DNA of 64,000 nucleotides, taken from positions 98,051 to 162,050 of the forward strand of contig NZ_OCVX01000004.1 of assembly GCF_900232995.1 (NCBI RefSeq). Reading direction: 5' to 3'. This DNA comes from Mycobacterium simulans (lineage in GTDB: Bacteria; Actinomycetota; Actinomycetes; Mycobacteriales; Mycobacteriaceae). Below, one piece after another: positions 1 to 8,908 of this stretch. Position 1 is the first letter of the stretch. Each line of letters starts with the position of its first letter. Below the pieces are notes generated by a model, which made no database searches, was not told the origin of the DNA, and saw only the letters and a program-made list of their open reading frames with translations. The position numbers were made by a program, and so were the translations under genes.

Positions 1-345
1 GTGCTGGGCAGCGTGGTCTATGACCGGACGCTGGTCGGCTGGGCCGATGCCATGCACCGCTCGATGCTGCTGGGGATATTTGGCGAGCGGCTGGTCGAGC
101 TGGCCGCCTGCTGGGCGCTAGTCCTGTTGGCGACGGGCATGATCCTGTGGTGGCCGCGTGGGGGCTGGCGCGCCGGCGGTACATTCTGGCCGCGCCTGTC
201 GGGGCGAGGACGGCGCTTTTGGCGCGATCTGCACGGCCCGGTGGGTCTATGGACCGGCGCGCTGATCGGCTTTCTGGTGCTGACCGGCCTGCCCTGGGCG
301 GGTGGGACCGGGCCGCTGCTGCACCGGGGCAGCGGGGCGGCGGGG
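1..345 (+). CDS. PepSY-associated membrane protein, partial
   Basis: The reading frame is open from the first base, so the gene begins outside the window. The protein has a hydrophobic helix near residues 33-49, followed by a WWPRGG turn, a basic stretch and a second hydrophobic segment beginning HGPVGLWTGALIGFLVLTG. This helix-turn arrangement is typical of PepSY-associated transmembrane proteins, often linked to iron or metal uptake; that assignment is by pattern only. After about base 345 the sequence becomes runs of G and the translation degenerates into Gly/Pro-rich text that I do not believe. The 3' part is therefore missing or misassembled. Confidence 0.5.
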
Positions 346-460
346 GGCGGGGGCGGTTGTGGTGGGGGGGGAACCGGCCCCTCGGGGGTGGGCCAGGCCA
401 GGGTGGTTCCGGGGGTTGGGGTCGGAAAGGGGAGGGGGTGGGCGGCCGGGGCTTTGGGGC
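345..460. other. G-rich, probably unreliable sequence
   Basis: This stretch is dominated by runs of G (up to about eight) with short GT and GC interruptions, unlike the surrounding coding DNA. The PepSY-type frame entering from the left and the methyltransferase frame entering from the right both lose sense here. It looks like a base-calling or assembly fault at a difficult GC motif, or a misjoin of two contigs. A second, larger stretch of the same kind lies at 56095-56480. Confidence 0.55.
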
Positions 461-479
461 AGGTCGGTCACATCGGATC

Positions 480-918
480 TGTGGTCGGGTCGTTTCGAAA
501 TCACGCTCAGACTGTGGAGGATGAAGCTCGCCGGATGTGGGCAGCCGGCGGGGAAGTCGTCGGTAACCAAATCGTGCCGAAGAATCTGGATGCCCGCATC
601 TGCCAGCGGCGTCAGCAGACGGGTGTCGATGTCCGTACCGGTGACAAGCGACAAATCGCCGGCCTCGCGCGCTAACCAATCAACCACGGAGCCAGACCCC
701 GCTCCGATGTCCAGGCTGCGGCAACCTCGCCTGAATCCTGCGGAACGAATAGCGGCAATGCTCAGCGCATCGACGGTCGAGGCAAGCAGGCTTAGTCGCT
801 CGTGCTCACCGGGCCAGTCTTTGGTCAACACGTATTCGTTGCGCTGGCCGACATGCCAAGGCGCTGCCGGCGCACTCTGGGCGTTCTGATGGCCGAGTTC
901 AGCCACGTCTGGGCACAT
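480..918 (-). pseudogene. SAM-dependent methyltransferase, N-terminal fragment
   Basis: The minus-strand translation from the ATG at 918 contains a class I methyltransferase start: an EYVL segment about residues 28-31, motif I LDIGAGSGS at residues 69-77, and an acidic loop TGTDID at about residues 94-99 that would bind the SAM ribose. The expected FDLIHSR-type motif after motif II reads as a poor match at about base 525. Beyond that the frame runs into Gly/Pro nonsense over the G-rich stretch. About half of a normal methyltransferase domain is present. It may be a truncated gene or an intact gene damaged by the same sequence problem. Confidence 0.5.
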
Positions 919-1117
919 GAAGTGGACCCTACGCCAGTGATGCGGGGCGGCCTCGTCGCCTCGGAAGTACGTTCTCTATATAAGACCCGAGTATGGCGGA
1001 GACCGAAATACGTTCGTCCAGAACGAGTTTCGGATACCGCCGCGGCTCGGTCACCGCTGGGGCTGGGCGGCCAGGGCTGCGGCACACAGCCGCATCTCGG
1101 CTGGCGAGAATCGACAA

Positions 1118-2431
1118 CTAAAACTGGCCGCAGTTGGGTGTAGTGGGAATGCCGTTGAATCGGTCGGCTATCCACTGCATGCCGCGCTCGCCGTCAACCC
1201 ACGCCGCCAGCACGTGGTTGACACTGGCCTTATTGAGGAACGGCGGCTGCTCGTTGGTCCAGAATTGGACGTCGGCTCCTTGGGCGCACCAGTCGCGGCC
1301 AAGCTGATTCGCTTGGGCCCAGGGCACCAGTGGGTCGTACCGATTGATATCGATCAACACTGGCGCGTTGGGCCTGAGGCGCCCGATCCGCTGCATATCG
1401 AACAAGGTCTTGAAGGGCTCCTCGACGGCCAGCTGCTCCACATCTTCGGTGAAGTAGCCCTGCAGATGCCGCAACATGAACTTTAGTCCGCTTTCGCCGG
1501 CACACTGGTGCCGAGTCTTGGCGAGTAGGTCTTCACCGCGCGGGGTCATCCGGTCGTGAATCGCGCCCGCCCACTCTGGGTAGGCATAGACGAAGCCGTT
1601 GATCACGTAGCCGACAACGCCCACCATTACATTGCCGTCCAGAAACGGCAACATTTCGGCCAGATTAGCCGGCGGCGCACCAGAATACGTTCCCACGATA
1701 TGCAGTTCCGGGGCGTAGGCGGCGGCGAGTTCGGCCGCGGCAGCCGTCGCCCCGCCGCCCTGCGAATAGCCCCACAAGGCGACCGGACCCCGTGGGTCCA
1801 GCGACGTGCCGGGCAGCCGCTGGGCGGCGCGCGCTGCATCAAGGACTGCTTGCCCTTCGGCCAGCCGGTTCACATAGGTGTGCACGCCCGGCGTACCCAG
1901 TCCCTCATAGTCGGTCATCACTTCCGCGAACCCGCGGGCCACCATGGTCGCAACGAAGGTCTCCTCGTAATTGGCCATGAAGTCGAGCCACGCAGACCAG
2001 TGGATGCCTTGGTTGAACATCCGCGATGGTGCGCACTGATCGCCTTGCCCCTGGGTGCCCGGGGCGTAGCTGATTAGCGGCCGCGACCCACTGCCGGGCC
2101 ACGGATTGTCGGGCTCAAAGTATGTGCCGGTCACCGCAATAGGATTGCCCCGCGCGTCGGTACTGCGGTACATGATGCGGGTGCCGGTCGCCATGATCGC
2201 ACCCAGCTGCCCGGACGGCTCGAGCACCAAGCGCGACGGCTCGGCACGGATCAAGTCGCCAGGACGGCCGGGCGGCAGCGGGTCAGGCGGGGTGTAGAAC
2301 TGCTCGTACTGGCTCTGGTCGCCCTCATAGTCAAAGTTGGCGTCGGCATGCGCCGATGGCGCGAAAATTACTCCGCCGCAGAGCAATAACGACACAACGC
2401 CGATGACCGTTGATGATCCAGACCAGAACAC
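1118..2431 (-). CDS. Secreted lipase/esterase (LIP secretory lipase family)
   Basis: A 437-residue protein starting with an export signal: a short polar start, hydrophobic residues about 10-24, and SAHADA as a plausible signal-peptidase site. The mature protein has the alpha/beta-hydrolase nucleophile elbow GYSQGG. Further on are an acidic segment (VLIDINRYDPLVPW) and a late NHVL histidine, suiting a Ser-Asp-His triad. Overall layout and length match the LIP (PF03583) secretory lipases, which hydrolyse acylglycerols outside the membrane. The start used is GTG at 2431. Two palindromes lie 66-136 bases upstream and may be operators. The substrate is not predictable. Confidence 0.8.
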   Translation of the reverse strand: MFWSGSSTVIGVVSLLLCGGVIFAPSAHADANFDYEGDQSQYEQFYTPPDPLPPGRPGDLIRAEPSRLVLEPSGQLGAIMATGTRIMYRSTDARGNPIAVTGTYFEPDNPWPGSGSRPLISYAPGTQGQGDQCAPSRMFNQGIHWSAWLDFMANYEETFVATMVARGFAEVMTDYEGLGTPGVHTYVNRLAEGQAVLDAARAAQRLPGTSLDPRGPVALWGYSQGGGATAAAAELAAAYAPELHIVGTYSGAPPANLAEMLPFLDGNVMVGVVGYVINGFVYAYPEWAGAIHDRMTPRGEDLLAKTRHQCAGESGLKFMLRHLQGYFTEDVEQLAVEEPFKTLFDMQRIGRLRPNAPVLIDINRYDPLVPWAQANQLGRDWCAQGADVQFWTNEQPPFLNKASVNHVLAAWVDGERGMQWIADRFNGIPTTPNCGQF

Positions 2432-2496
2432 ATCGCGGTAAGTTACCAGGGGGGTAGCAAATTGGTAACGAAAAAGCTGCCACCTTGTGGCACCCC

Positions 2497-2515
2497 TGTC
2501 CGTTCGGTACGGACA
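2497..2515. promoter_or_regulatory. Inverted repeat TGTCCGT-N5-ACGGACA
   Basis: Two perfect 7-base arms separated by five bases lie 66-84 bases upstream of the lipase start. The symmetry and size suit a dimeric repressor such as a TetR-family protein. No regulator gene is next to it. Function is inferred from position only. Confidence 0.45.
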
Positions 2516-2550
2516 TTTTGCGCACTTCGCGGCATAAGTAGTAGATACGC

Positions 2551-2567
2551 TGAGACATTTTGTCTCA
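2551..2567. promoter_or_regulatory. Inverted repeat TGAGACA-TTT-TGTCTCA
   Basis: A perfect palindrome with 7-base arms and a 3-base centre lies 120 bases upstream of the lipase start, between the lipase and the transposase remnant. This is the usual form of a TetR-type operator. It could serve the lipase or a gene lost on the right-hand side, where the IS remnant now lies. Confidence 0.5.
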
Positions 2568-2649
2568 TTGATGTGCCCTTGGTAGGTGAGTCCGCCTTGT
2601 TTTTAGCGTCTGTGCGGTGTGGGGTCGGAAGGGACGATAATCACATAGC

Positions 2650-3070
2650 TTGCCGGACTGGCCGAGACGGGCAAGACCAATGAGCAGATCGCTGCAGAGG
2701 TGGAGGTGTCAGCAGCGACGCTGAACAACTGGCGCGGCGCCTATGGCGGCATGGATGTGGATGCCGCCAAGGAGCTTTGGGAACTGCGGGAGCAGAACGC
2801 GAAGCTCGAGCGGATGCTCGGCGACGCTGAGGTGGAAAAGACGCTCTGCGCGAGGTGGCGACTGGAAAATTCTAACCCCGAACCGCAAGCGCTGCGCCGT
2901 CACGGCGTTGCGCGACCGGTTCGGCGTGTCAGAGCGCCGCGCCTGCACGGTCGTGGGCATTCATCGGTCCACGATGCGCCTGAGCCGCCACCGATCACCG
3001 ATGAGGAAGCCGAGTTGCGGGTCTCTTTGTATGCGACTCGCCTGCGTCATCGGACCCTATGCGGCACCGG
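2650..3070 (+). pseudogene. IS3-family transposase remnant (OrfA plus start of OrfB)
   Basis: The first part reads as an IS3-type OrfA: a helix-turn-helix (TNEQIAAEVEVSAATLNNW), then a leucine-zipper-like ELREQNAKLERMLGDAEVEK. In the next frame, from about 2870, comes the start of OrfB, with LTPNRKRCAV followed by RFGVSERRACTVVGIHRST. A further frameshift then gives TDEEAELRVSL. No DDE catalytic core follows, so the element is inactive. Frames change at least twice. No terminal inverted repeats were recognised. It marks an old insertion between the lipase and its right-hand neighbour. Confidence 0.7.
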
Positions 3071-3092
3071 CATTTTCGAGTCTTTTCGGCAT

Positions 3093-3479
3093 CTAGGTCC
3101 TAAACAGCATTGCCGTCGCCACGACATCGGCCAGCAGCAAGGCAAAACCAGACACTGGTACAAGGAATCCCAACCGACGGAACGCGGCGAAACAGGAGAC
3201 AACGATTGTCAACGCGGCCACCACCGGTGCGCCATAAAGCAACACGCCATAAACGATGCCACTCGGCCCCAAGTGCGGGCATTGCGCCCCACTACACGCG
3301 GCGATGCTCATCGCCGCGCCGATCGCAAACATCATGACCAACAGCGCCGCCGGAACCGTTAGCAACGCCAGTGCCCAGTTCACCAATCCACGACGGCGAC
3401 TGCCATAATCACTGCTCTTCGGCGATTGGGTGCTTGCATCGGCGATCCGCTCGCCGGTTTGTTGGTTCGGCAGAGTCAT
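3093..3479 (-). CDS. Small membrane protein of unknown function
   Basis: 128 residues with a polar N-terminus of about 30 residues, then three hydrophobic segments (about residues 34-60, 74-98 and 104-127), so probably an inner-membrane protein. No catalytic motif or named family was recognised. It diverges from the SDR gene at 3686 and shares with it a 207-base intergenic region that holds an 11-base tandem repeat. The IS remnant abuts its 3' end. Confidence 0.6.
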   Translation of the reverse strand: MTLPNQQTGERIADASTQSPKSSDYGSRRRGLVNWALALLTVPAALLVMMFAIGAAMSIAACSGAQCPHLGPSGIVYGVLLYGAPVVAALTIVVSCFAAFRRLGFLVPVSGFALLLADVVATAMLFRT

Positions 3480-3563
3480 GCACCCCCTTCGTAGGATCTC
3501 GCAGCCTTAGCGCGCCACAGCCACACGCGATTTCTTGTCAACTACCCACGTTCGTTGTCCCGA

Positions 3564-3585
3564 AACATGACGTGAACATGACGTG
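3564..3585. promoter_or_regulatory. Tandem 11-base direct repeat AACATGACGTG x2
   Basis: Two identical copies of AACATGACGTG sit head to tail in the divergent promoter region between the membrane protein (3479) and the SDR gene (3686). An 11-base period places both copies on one face of the helix, as for OmpR/PhoP-type response regulators. A related ACATGA-N5-ACATGA element occurs at 19452-19468 upstream of the OsmC-cyanase operon. Confidence 0.5.
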
Positions 3586-3685
3586 CCGTGCCGGGCAGGC
3601 CCAGATGTCAGTGGCCGGCGAGCAAATGTTTATGCAAATATCCCGGGGGTAGTCGGACGATATCGCCGAGCAATGGGGAGCACTC

Positions 3686-4864
3686 ATGTCTGCGTCTGAC
3701 GTACCGACGATGTACCCGGTTCGACCCAGTGTCCCCAGTACGGCCAGAGCACTCGGTGACCAGTTCGGCGAAGCGATAGCCCAACTGGGCGAGACCTTTC
3801 GACGAATCGTCAGCGGATGGCCGGAGGCCGGGTTGCGGCGACAAAAACGGCAAACTCCGCAGGTGGTGGTGGTGACGGGCGCGAGCGCCGGCATCGGACG
3901 GGCTACCGTACGCTTGCTGGCACAGCGCGGAAGCCGCATCGGACTGCTTGCCCGTGGTAAGGCGGGTTTGGATGCCGCGGCAGCCGAGGTGCGGGCCGCA
4001 GGCGGAGAGGCGCTTCCGATTCCCACTGACGTAGCGGATTTCGGCGCGGTGGAGCGGGCGGCACGTCAAGTCGAGCAACGATTTGGCCCCATCGACGCAT
4101 GGATCGATGTGGCGTTCACGTCATTGTTCGCGCCGTTCACCGCCATCGAGCCGAATGAGTACCGCCGAGTGACCGAGGTGAGCTACCTGGGCTACGTGTA
4201 CGGCACCAAGGCCGCGCTCAATCGCATGCGCACACGTGATTCTGGTGTGATCGTGCAGGTAGGTTCGACGCTCGGCAGCCGCGCCATACCCCTGCAGTCT
4301 GCCTATTGCGGGGCCAAGCACGCGATCAACGGGTTCACCGAATCGGTGCGCACCGAGCTGATGCACGAACACAGCAACGTTCGGATCACCGTGGTACAGA
4401 TGCCGGCGGTCAACACTCCGCAGTTCTCATGGGTGCGGTCGCGTATGACCAATCACCCACAGCCGGTTCCCCCGATATATCAGCCCGAAGTCGCCGCTCG
4501 TGGAGTCGTCTACGCGCTGGATCATCCTCGCCGCAAGCAATATTGGGTCGGTGCCAGCACTGCCGGAACCATCGTGGCTCAACGTTTGGTACCCGGATTG
4601 CTCGACCGCTATCTGGCTCGCACCGTATATGACTCCCAGCAGACGGACCAGCCGGTCAGTCCCGATCGGCCCGCAAACCTATGGGAGCCGCTGGATGGAC
4701 CCGGCGGCGAGGACCACGGTGCGCACGGAGTCTTTGACAACCGTTCGCATTCACACAGTGGCCAGTCGTGGGCGTCGCGGCACGCTCGAACTCTTGTGTC
4801 GGGTCTCACTCTGGCAAGCACTGCTGCGGCCGCCCAGTGGGCCCGCCGTCGAGCCCAGCGATGA
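3686..4864 (+). CDS. SDR-family oxidoreductase with N- and C-terminal extensions
   Basis: A 392-residue classical short-chain dehydrogenase. The cofactor motif TGASAGIG is at residues 64-71 and the catalytic residues are Ser194 (VGST), Tyr207 and Lys211 (YCGAK). The usual NNAG motif is replaced by DVAFTS near residue 142. A 58-residue N-terminal extension and a C-terminal tail after about residue 300, with a late Ala-rich hydrophobic stretch, make it longer than a typical 250-residue SDR. It may be membrane associated. The ATG at 3686 follows a good GGGAG ribosome-binding site. Substrate unknown. Confidence 0.85.
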   Translation: MSASDVPTMYPVRPSVPSTARALGDQFGEAIAQLGETFRRIVSGWPEAGLRRQKRQTPQVVVVTGASAGIGRATVRLLAQRGSRIGLLARGKAGLDAAAAEVRAAGGEALPIPTDVADFGAVERAARQVEQRFGPIDAWIDVAFTSLFAPFTAIEPNEYRRVTEVSYLGYVYGTKAALNRMRTRDSGVIVQVGSTLGSRAIPLQSAYCGAKHAINGFTESVRTELMHEHSNVRITVVQMPAVNTPQFSWVRSRMTNHPQPVPPIYQPEVAARGVVYALDHPRRKQYWVGASTAGTIVAQRLVPGLLDRYLARTVYDSQQTDQPVSPDRPANLWEPLDGPGGEDHGAHGVFDNRSHSHSGQSWASRHARTLVSGLTLASTAAAAQWARRRAQR

Positions 4865-4942
4865 CTTGGGTCAGCCGGGTCAAGCGGCGATGAACTGGCT
4901 GAAACCGTGTGTCTGGCTGAGTCGTTCGAGTATCGGCCGACG

Positions 4943-5608
4943 TCAACGTCTTTCAAGTTCGATGCCGGCGCTCGCATTCCGCAGGTCGTCGACGAATAAC
5001 CGGTAGCTCTCGCGACGGCCTGCACTGCGATCACGCAAGATCGCCGATGGATGAACGGTGGCCATGACGACCGGTTCTGGATCTACTTCTACGCCAAGGG
5101 TTGCTGGCAGGTGCAAATGCTCACGCCGATGGGCGGTTAGCCGAAATGCATTGCCTAGTAAGGATTGTGCGGCTGTTGCACCGAGACAGACGATCACTTT
5201 TGGCCGTACTGCCTCAATTTCGGCGATCAGCCAGGGTTGACACGCAACGACTTCGGTCCGCCCCGGTTTCTGATGTATCCGGCGCTTGCCCTCCGTGCTG
5301 AACTTGAAATGCTTGACGGCATTGGTCTGATAGGTCAGCCCGACATCGATATTGGCCTCGTCGAGCGCACGCTCGAGCAGTCGACCGGCCGGACCAACGA
5401 ACGGAAGTCCTTCCACGTCCTCACGATCACCGGGCTGCTCACCAACCAACATGAGCGGCGCATCACACTCGCCGTGACCAAAGACCGTCTGGGTGGCGTT
5501 TTTGTACAGGACACAACCCCGACAGCTGCGCGCCGCCTGCTCAAGGGAACGCAGCGCGTGATCGTCGGGCAGGTAGTGCTCTGCACCCAGGAATTTTGCT
5601 GGGGTCAT
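4943..5608 (-). CDS. udgX: UdgX, uracil-DNA binding/excising Fe-S protein
   Basis: 221 residues of the family 4/5 uracil-DNA glycosylase fold. Cys29 and Cys32 plus two later cysteines (VVACQPW, VIVCLG) fit the [4Fe-4S] cluster. Motif A is GEQPGDREDVEG at residues 57-68 and the leucine-loop region has VHPSA. The insertion KRRIHQKP at residues 108-115 is the hallmark loop of UdgX. In M. smegmatis the loop histidine forms a covalent bond with the abasic sugar after uracil removal; here that residue is His112. The role is in uracil repair or protection. The start is ATG at 5608. Confidence 0.92.
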   Translation of the reverse strand: MTPAKFLGAEHYLPDDHALRSLEQAARSCRGCVLYKNATQTVFGHGECDAPLMLVGEQPGDREDVEGLPFVGPAGRLLERALDEANIDVGLTYQTNAVKHFKFSTEGKRRIHQKPGRTEVVACQPWLIAEIEAVRPKVIVCLGATAAQSLLGNAFRLTAHRREHLHLPATLGVEVDPEPVVMATVHPSAILRDRSAGRRESYRLFVDDLRNASAGIELERR

Positions 5609-6342
5609 GATCGCGCGTTCTTAGCACCTTTCGTGGTGTGCTGGCTCAATCCCTGGGCAGACCGCTGCGCCATCCCGTCGCCGAGGTGAAGACAGTCGTC
5701 GCCCGCCAATGTAGTGAAGGTGCCCGTGATCAGACGCGTTAGCCGGGGCGCGAAGATCAACCCGATGGCACACAACGTGGCCACCCACATATCGAGACAG
5801 GAGCGGCATGTCAACGCCAGTCACCCGCAGCCTTGGTCAAGGTTCGCGCCAACTTGTGGGTGCCCAACACTCCCAACACCATGGTGAGCAGGCCCTGTAC
5901 CCTTCGACCGTTCCGGCAGTCGGCATCCGGGCCGGGTGTCTGTGCCGCGGCATTCGTCAGCGTCCTGCCGCGCGCGACCAGCCACGTCGGCGCTGATCTC
6001 GGACGCATCTGCCACCGGCAGCTCCTTACAGGCTCGTTGGGCACAGGCTCGTTAGGGGCTCAGTCGAGACTTCGTCGACAATGGCCCCGCAGGCCCGGGT
6101 ACCCGTTTCGGTGTCAGGCAATCCGGTGCCACGACGGCTGCCTGAGGCCGCACCCGGAACGTGTAGCGCGCCGTTCGCACGGGTATCCCGCCGCGAGAAG
6201 GGCGCACGAATTGAGCATGGTCACACCCTGTCCGGCATGGCAATTGGGCGAAACCGGGTATATCTCGCCCACTAGGTGAGCCGTAATTGGTCAGCGTGGC
6301 CAAGCCGCAGCTGTGACGCCGCAGAACTGATCAGGAGTGGTC
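5609..6342. other. Intergenic region, no confident gene
   Basis: About 730 bases. Minus-strand frames give short hydrophobic pieces (for example around 5750-5800 and 5820-5900) that could be scraps of a lost membrane protein, but no frame is convincingly coding and neighbouring frames interrupt each other. No RNA gene or repeat was recognised. Confidence 0.4.
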
Positions 6343-6687
6343 ATGAGCGCAGTACCTGAGCACCCGAGGGCGATTGGCGTCGACGACGACATGGAATTGC
6401 TCAATGAACAGCTCACCGAGTTGCGGGCACTGGCACAGCAGGACTCCGTGACCGAAGACCAAATCTACGATTTCAGCATCAGGTGGGGTACCGTGCTGGC
6501 CGGCCGGCTACGGCGGCTGGTGCACTATAGCTCCCTGGGTTTGCTCGACGCAGCCGACGAAGTCGGGTTTCAGAACCTGCGCCACGAACTCAACGAGGTA
6601 TCGACCGTCATCGATCGATTCAAACTCTCCCGACCTCGCATCACCGAGAGCGCGGGCCCGCGGCGCCGCCGCATCTGGAGTCGGTAA
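6343..6687 (+). CDS. Hypothetical protein, helical
   Basis: 114 residues from the ATG at 6343, preceded by a clear AGGAG at 6332. The sequence is mostly amphipathic helix with an acidic N-terminal half and a basic C-terminus ending PRRRRIWSR. No known domain was recognised. Its 3' end overlaps that of the minus-strand gene at 6641-6931 by 47 bases, so the two transcripts converge. Confidence 0.6.
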   Translation: MSAVPEHPRAIGVDDDMELLNEQLTELRALAQQDSVTEDQIYDFSIRWGTVLAGRLRRLVHYSSLGLLDAADEVGFQNLRHELNEVSTVIDRFKLSRPRITESAGPRRRRIWSR

Positions 6688-6931
6688 GAAATTCCTCGCC
6701 CCGCAACTTGATCCCCGTCCGCGGTGCCGTGCATGCCGGATTGCGGCAAGTCAGGGCCACCAGATAGGCGTCCGCGTCTTCGTCGAGAAACAAGAAGCCG
6801 AGGTAGAGGGCATCCCCGACATCGAAATCCATTGCACCACAGCACCCGCAATGCCCGTCCTTCGCGGCGACCTGGCGCAGCACCCGGTTGCGCGCGGCGG
6901 CATCCAGACCGATCAGCTCAGAGCGCACCAT
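6641..6931 (-). CDS. Small Cys-containing protein at the end of the Mo-oxidoreductase operon
   Basis: 96 residues from the ATG at 6931, preceded by CAGGAAAC. It has CGCC near residue 30 and a further Cys pair in TCRNPAC, a pattern that could bind zinc. No named family was recognised. It starts 16 bases after the molybdopterin oxidoreductase stop codon and is probably its co-transcribed partner. Confidence 0.55.
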   Translation of the reverse strand: MVRSELIGLDAAARNRVLRQVAAKDGHCGCCGAMDFDVGDALYLGFLFLDEDADAYLVALTCRNPACTAPRTGIKLRGEEFLTDSRCGGAAGPRSR

Positions 6932-6947
6932 TGTTTCCTGGCCCACG

Positions 6948-8438
6948 TCAGATCTCCACGTCTTTGTCGTAGTAAACGTTGTCTTCACGCCAGCCACCCC
7001 GTCCATGGCCGATGCCGGAATAGTCGTCGACGAACTCGATCTGGTTGATCCATTTGGCCATCTTGAATCCGACTTGGGTTTCCACCCGCAGCCGCAGCGG
7101 CGCACCGTGCTTGATCGGCAACGGCTTGCCATTCATTTCATAGGCGAGCAGGGTCTGGGGCTTGTAGGCCAGTTCGAGATCCAGAACTTCGTAGAACTGG
7201 CCGCCCCCGTGTGCGCTGGGTTCGTCGGTGCTGTTGTTTTGCATGGTGAGAAAGCAGATGTATTGAGCCTCCGGCAAGGGCCGCACCAGGTCGACGAGGC
7301 GGGCCAGCGGAACCCCGCTCCATTCGCCGATACTGCTCCAGCCCTGCACGCAGTTGTGCAAGACCCGCTGTGTCTGCCGGTCTGCCAGAGCTCGCAGGGC
7401 CGCCAGGTCCAGCGTCACCGGCCGTTCGACCAGTCCGCCGACCCGCAGACGCCAATCCACAAAGTTGTGCACCGCCATCACCTTGTAGGCGATGGCTGTC
7501 GGTGGCTTGCCGTTGACGCGATGTTCTTCGGAGAGTTTGCGTACCGGATAGTTTTGCCGGGAATTCAACGGCCGCAACAGAATACGCCGAACACCGTTGA
7601 TCACGGCGCCGAGCACTCGTTGCACCGATTGGGGCCGGCGAAGGCTCCATACTGTCGCCGCCACGTGGACGGCGATGACCACGCCGATGATCGCGAACGA
7701 AACCGCAGTCGCCAAATAGATGCTTCGTACCGCGCCAAAGATCATCGCAGCGTTGAGCCGGCCCCAGCCCCAGAAGAACACCATCGACACGTGGATAACC
7801 ATGAAGACCAGGAACGCGACCAGCCCCAAGAAATGCAGGCTGCGCGCCGATTGGCGCCCGCCCCACAACTGGACGTACCAGGGAAACCGGGCTTCGATCG
7901 CCGGGGACTGGGCGGCACCGGTGCAGATCATGAACGGAGCGAGGAGAAAAATCACCCCCGCATAGGTCAACTTTTGGATGGCGTCGAACGGTTCGTCGGG
8001 CAGCAGTGGCGGCAGGTTGAACGACAGATAGGCGACGATGTCGTTCCAAGCTTCGGCAAAGATCGACCATGAGTAGGGCCAGTACCGGTGCCATTGACCG
8101 GTCGCGAACAGCAGGATGTAGTACGACAGTCCGACCAGAATCCAGCCGAGCACCCCGAAAAAGTGCCAGTGGCGGCCCATTCCGAGCTGCTTGCGCCCAG
8201 GCAACGAAATCAGCGGGTGGTAGTCCTCCTCTTCATCGAGCGTGTCGTACAGCCTGTCGGTGGGCATCACCTTGCGAGTGAACCGCGCCCATTCGGTACC
8301 GGGCTTACTGTCGTCATTCCAGTACAGCTTGGGGTGGGTGGACAGGATCTCGATTCCACTGCGCATGACCAGTGTGATCAATAGCAGATTCAGCCAGTGA
8401 TCGATGCGCAGCCAGACCGGGTAATCGAGCGTAGTCAT
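6948..8438 (-). CDS. Membrane molybdopterin oxidoreductase fused to cytochrome b
   Basis: 496 residues from the ATG at 8438. The N-terminal half is a cytochrome b561/hydrogenase-b-type membrane domain with about five hydrophobic segments and several histidines (DHWLN, HWHFFG, LHFLG, VIHVSM) suited to haem binding. The C-terminal half is a sulfite-oxidase-type molybdopterin domain: HNCVQGWSSIGEWSGVPL supplies the Mo-ligating cysteine, followed by conserved NNSTDEPSAHGG and LPIKHGAPLRL segments. The layout is that of an electron-transferring oxidoreductase anchored in the membrane (compare M. tuberculosis Rv0218, from memory). The substrate may be sulfite, sulfoxide or another small oxo compound; this is not decided by sequence. 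Confidence 0.85.
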   Translation of the reverse strand: MTTLDYPVWLRIDHWLNLLLITLVMRSGIEILSTHPKLYWNDDSKPGTEWARFTRKVMPTDRLYDTLDEEEDYHPLISLPGRKQLGMGRHWHFFGVLGWILVGLSYYILLFATGQWHRYWPYSWSIFAEAWNDIVAYLSFNLPPLLPDEPFDAIQKLTYAGVIFLLAPFMICTGAAQSPAIEARFPWYVQLWGGRQSARSLHFLGLVAFLVFMVIHVSMVFFWGWGRLNAAMIFGAVRSIYLATAVSFAIIGVVIAVHVAATVWSLRRPQSVQRVLGAVINGVRRILLRPLNSRQNYPVRKLSEEHRVNGKPPTAIAYKVMAVHNFVDWRLRVGGLVERPVTLDLAALRALADRQTQRVLHNCVQGWSSIGEWSGVPLARLVDLVRPLPEAQYICFLTMQNNSTDEPSAHGGGQFYEVLDLELAYKPQTLLAYEMNGKPLPIKHGAPLRLRVETQVGFKMAKWINQIEFVDDYSGIGHGRGGWREDNVYYDKDVEI

Positions 8439-8458
8439 GTCAGGCTTCCAGCGACCCG

Positions 8459-8908
8459 TCAGCCATACCAATTCCGCCGTCGTGGATAGGCCACATTGAT
8501 GCCCAACACAATCGACATGTGCAAGCCGATGAATCCCACCGCGCAGGCAGCCGCGAACGTCCCTGGAGCCAAGTCCCAGCTGCCGGTCAAGTCCGCCAAT
8601 CCGGGCATGCTGGCCGCCCTGCTCGCCAGGTATAGGCCGAGAAAGACGACGCCGACCATGGTGCCCAATTGCCAACCACGTTGCGGCAGAACAGGATTGA
8701 AACCAGCCCCCATCGCAACTATCGCCAGCAGACAACTGGTTATCAACAGCGCACAATAACCGGCAAAGTATGCGGGCACAGCGGTTGCCGTCGCCCAAAC
8801 GTATAAGTGCGCCACAACCAGACCGACGAGGAGTAGACCGCCCGCGGCGGTCACGGCCCGCGGCAGATTGAACGCGACGTAACCATTAAGCGTGAGAACG
8901 CGGTACAT
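8459..8908 (-). CDS. Four-helix membrane protein in the Mo-oxidoreductase operon
   Basis: 149 residues from ATG 8908; an alternative GTG start at 8971 adds 21 residues. It has about four hydrophobic helices (AAGGLLLVGLVVAHLYVW, FAGYCALLITSCLLAIVAMGAG, MVGVVFLGLYLASR, FAAACAVGFIGLHMSIVLGIN). It ends 20 bases before the molybdopterin/cytochrome b gene, so it may be a membrane subunit of that complex. No named family recognised. Confidence 0.6.
   Translation of the reverse strand: MYRVLTLNGYVAFNLPRAVTAAGGLLLVGLVVAHLYVWATATAVPAYFAGYCALLITSCLLAIVAMGAGFNPVLPQRGWQLGTMVGVVFLGLYLASRAASMPGLADLTGSWDLAPGTFAAACAVGFIGLHMSIVLGINVAYPRRRNWYG

Noticed and set aside
5605..6044. Two short minus-strand frames with a hydrophobic segment
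   Set aside because: Neighbouring frames interrupt each other and no start or family could be supported; described only as possible scraps.
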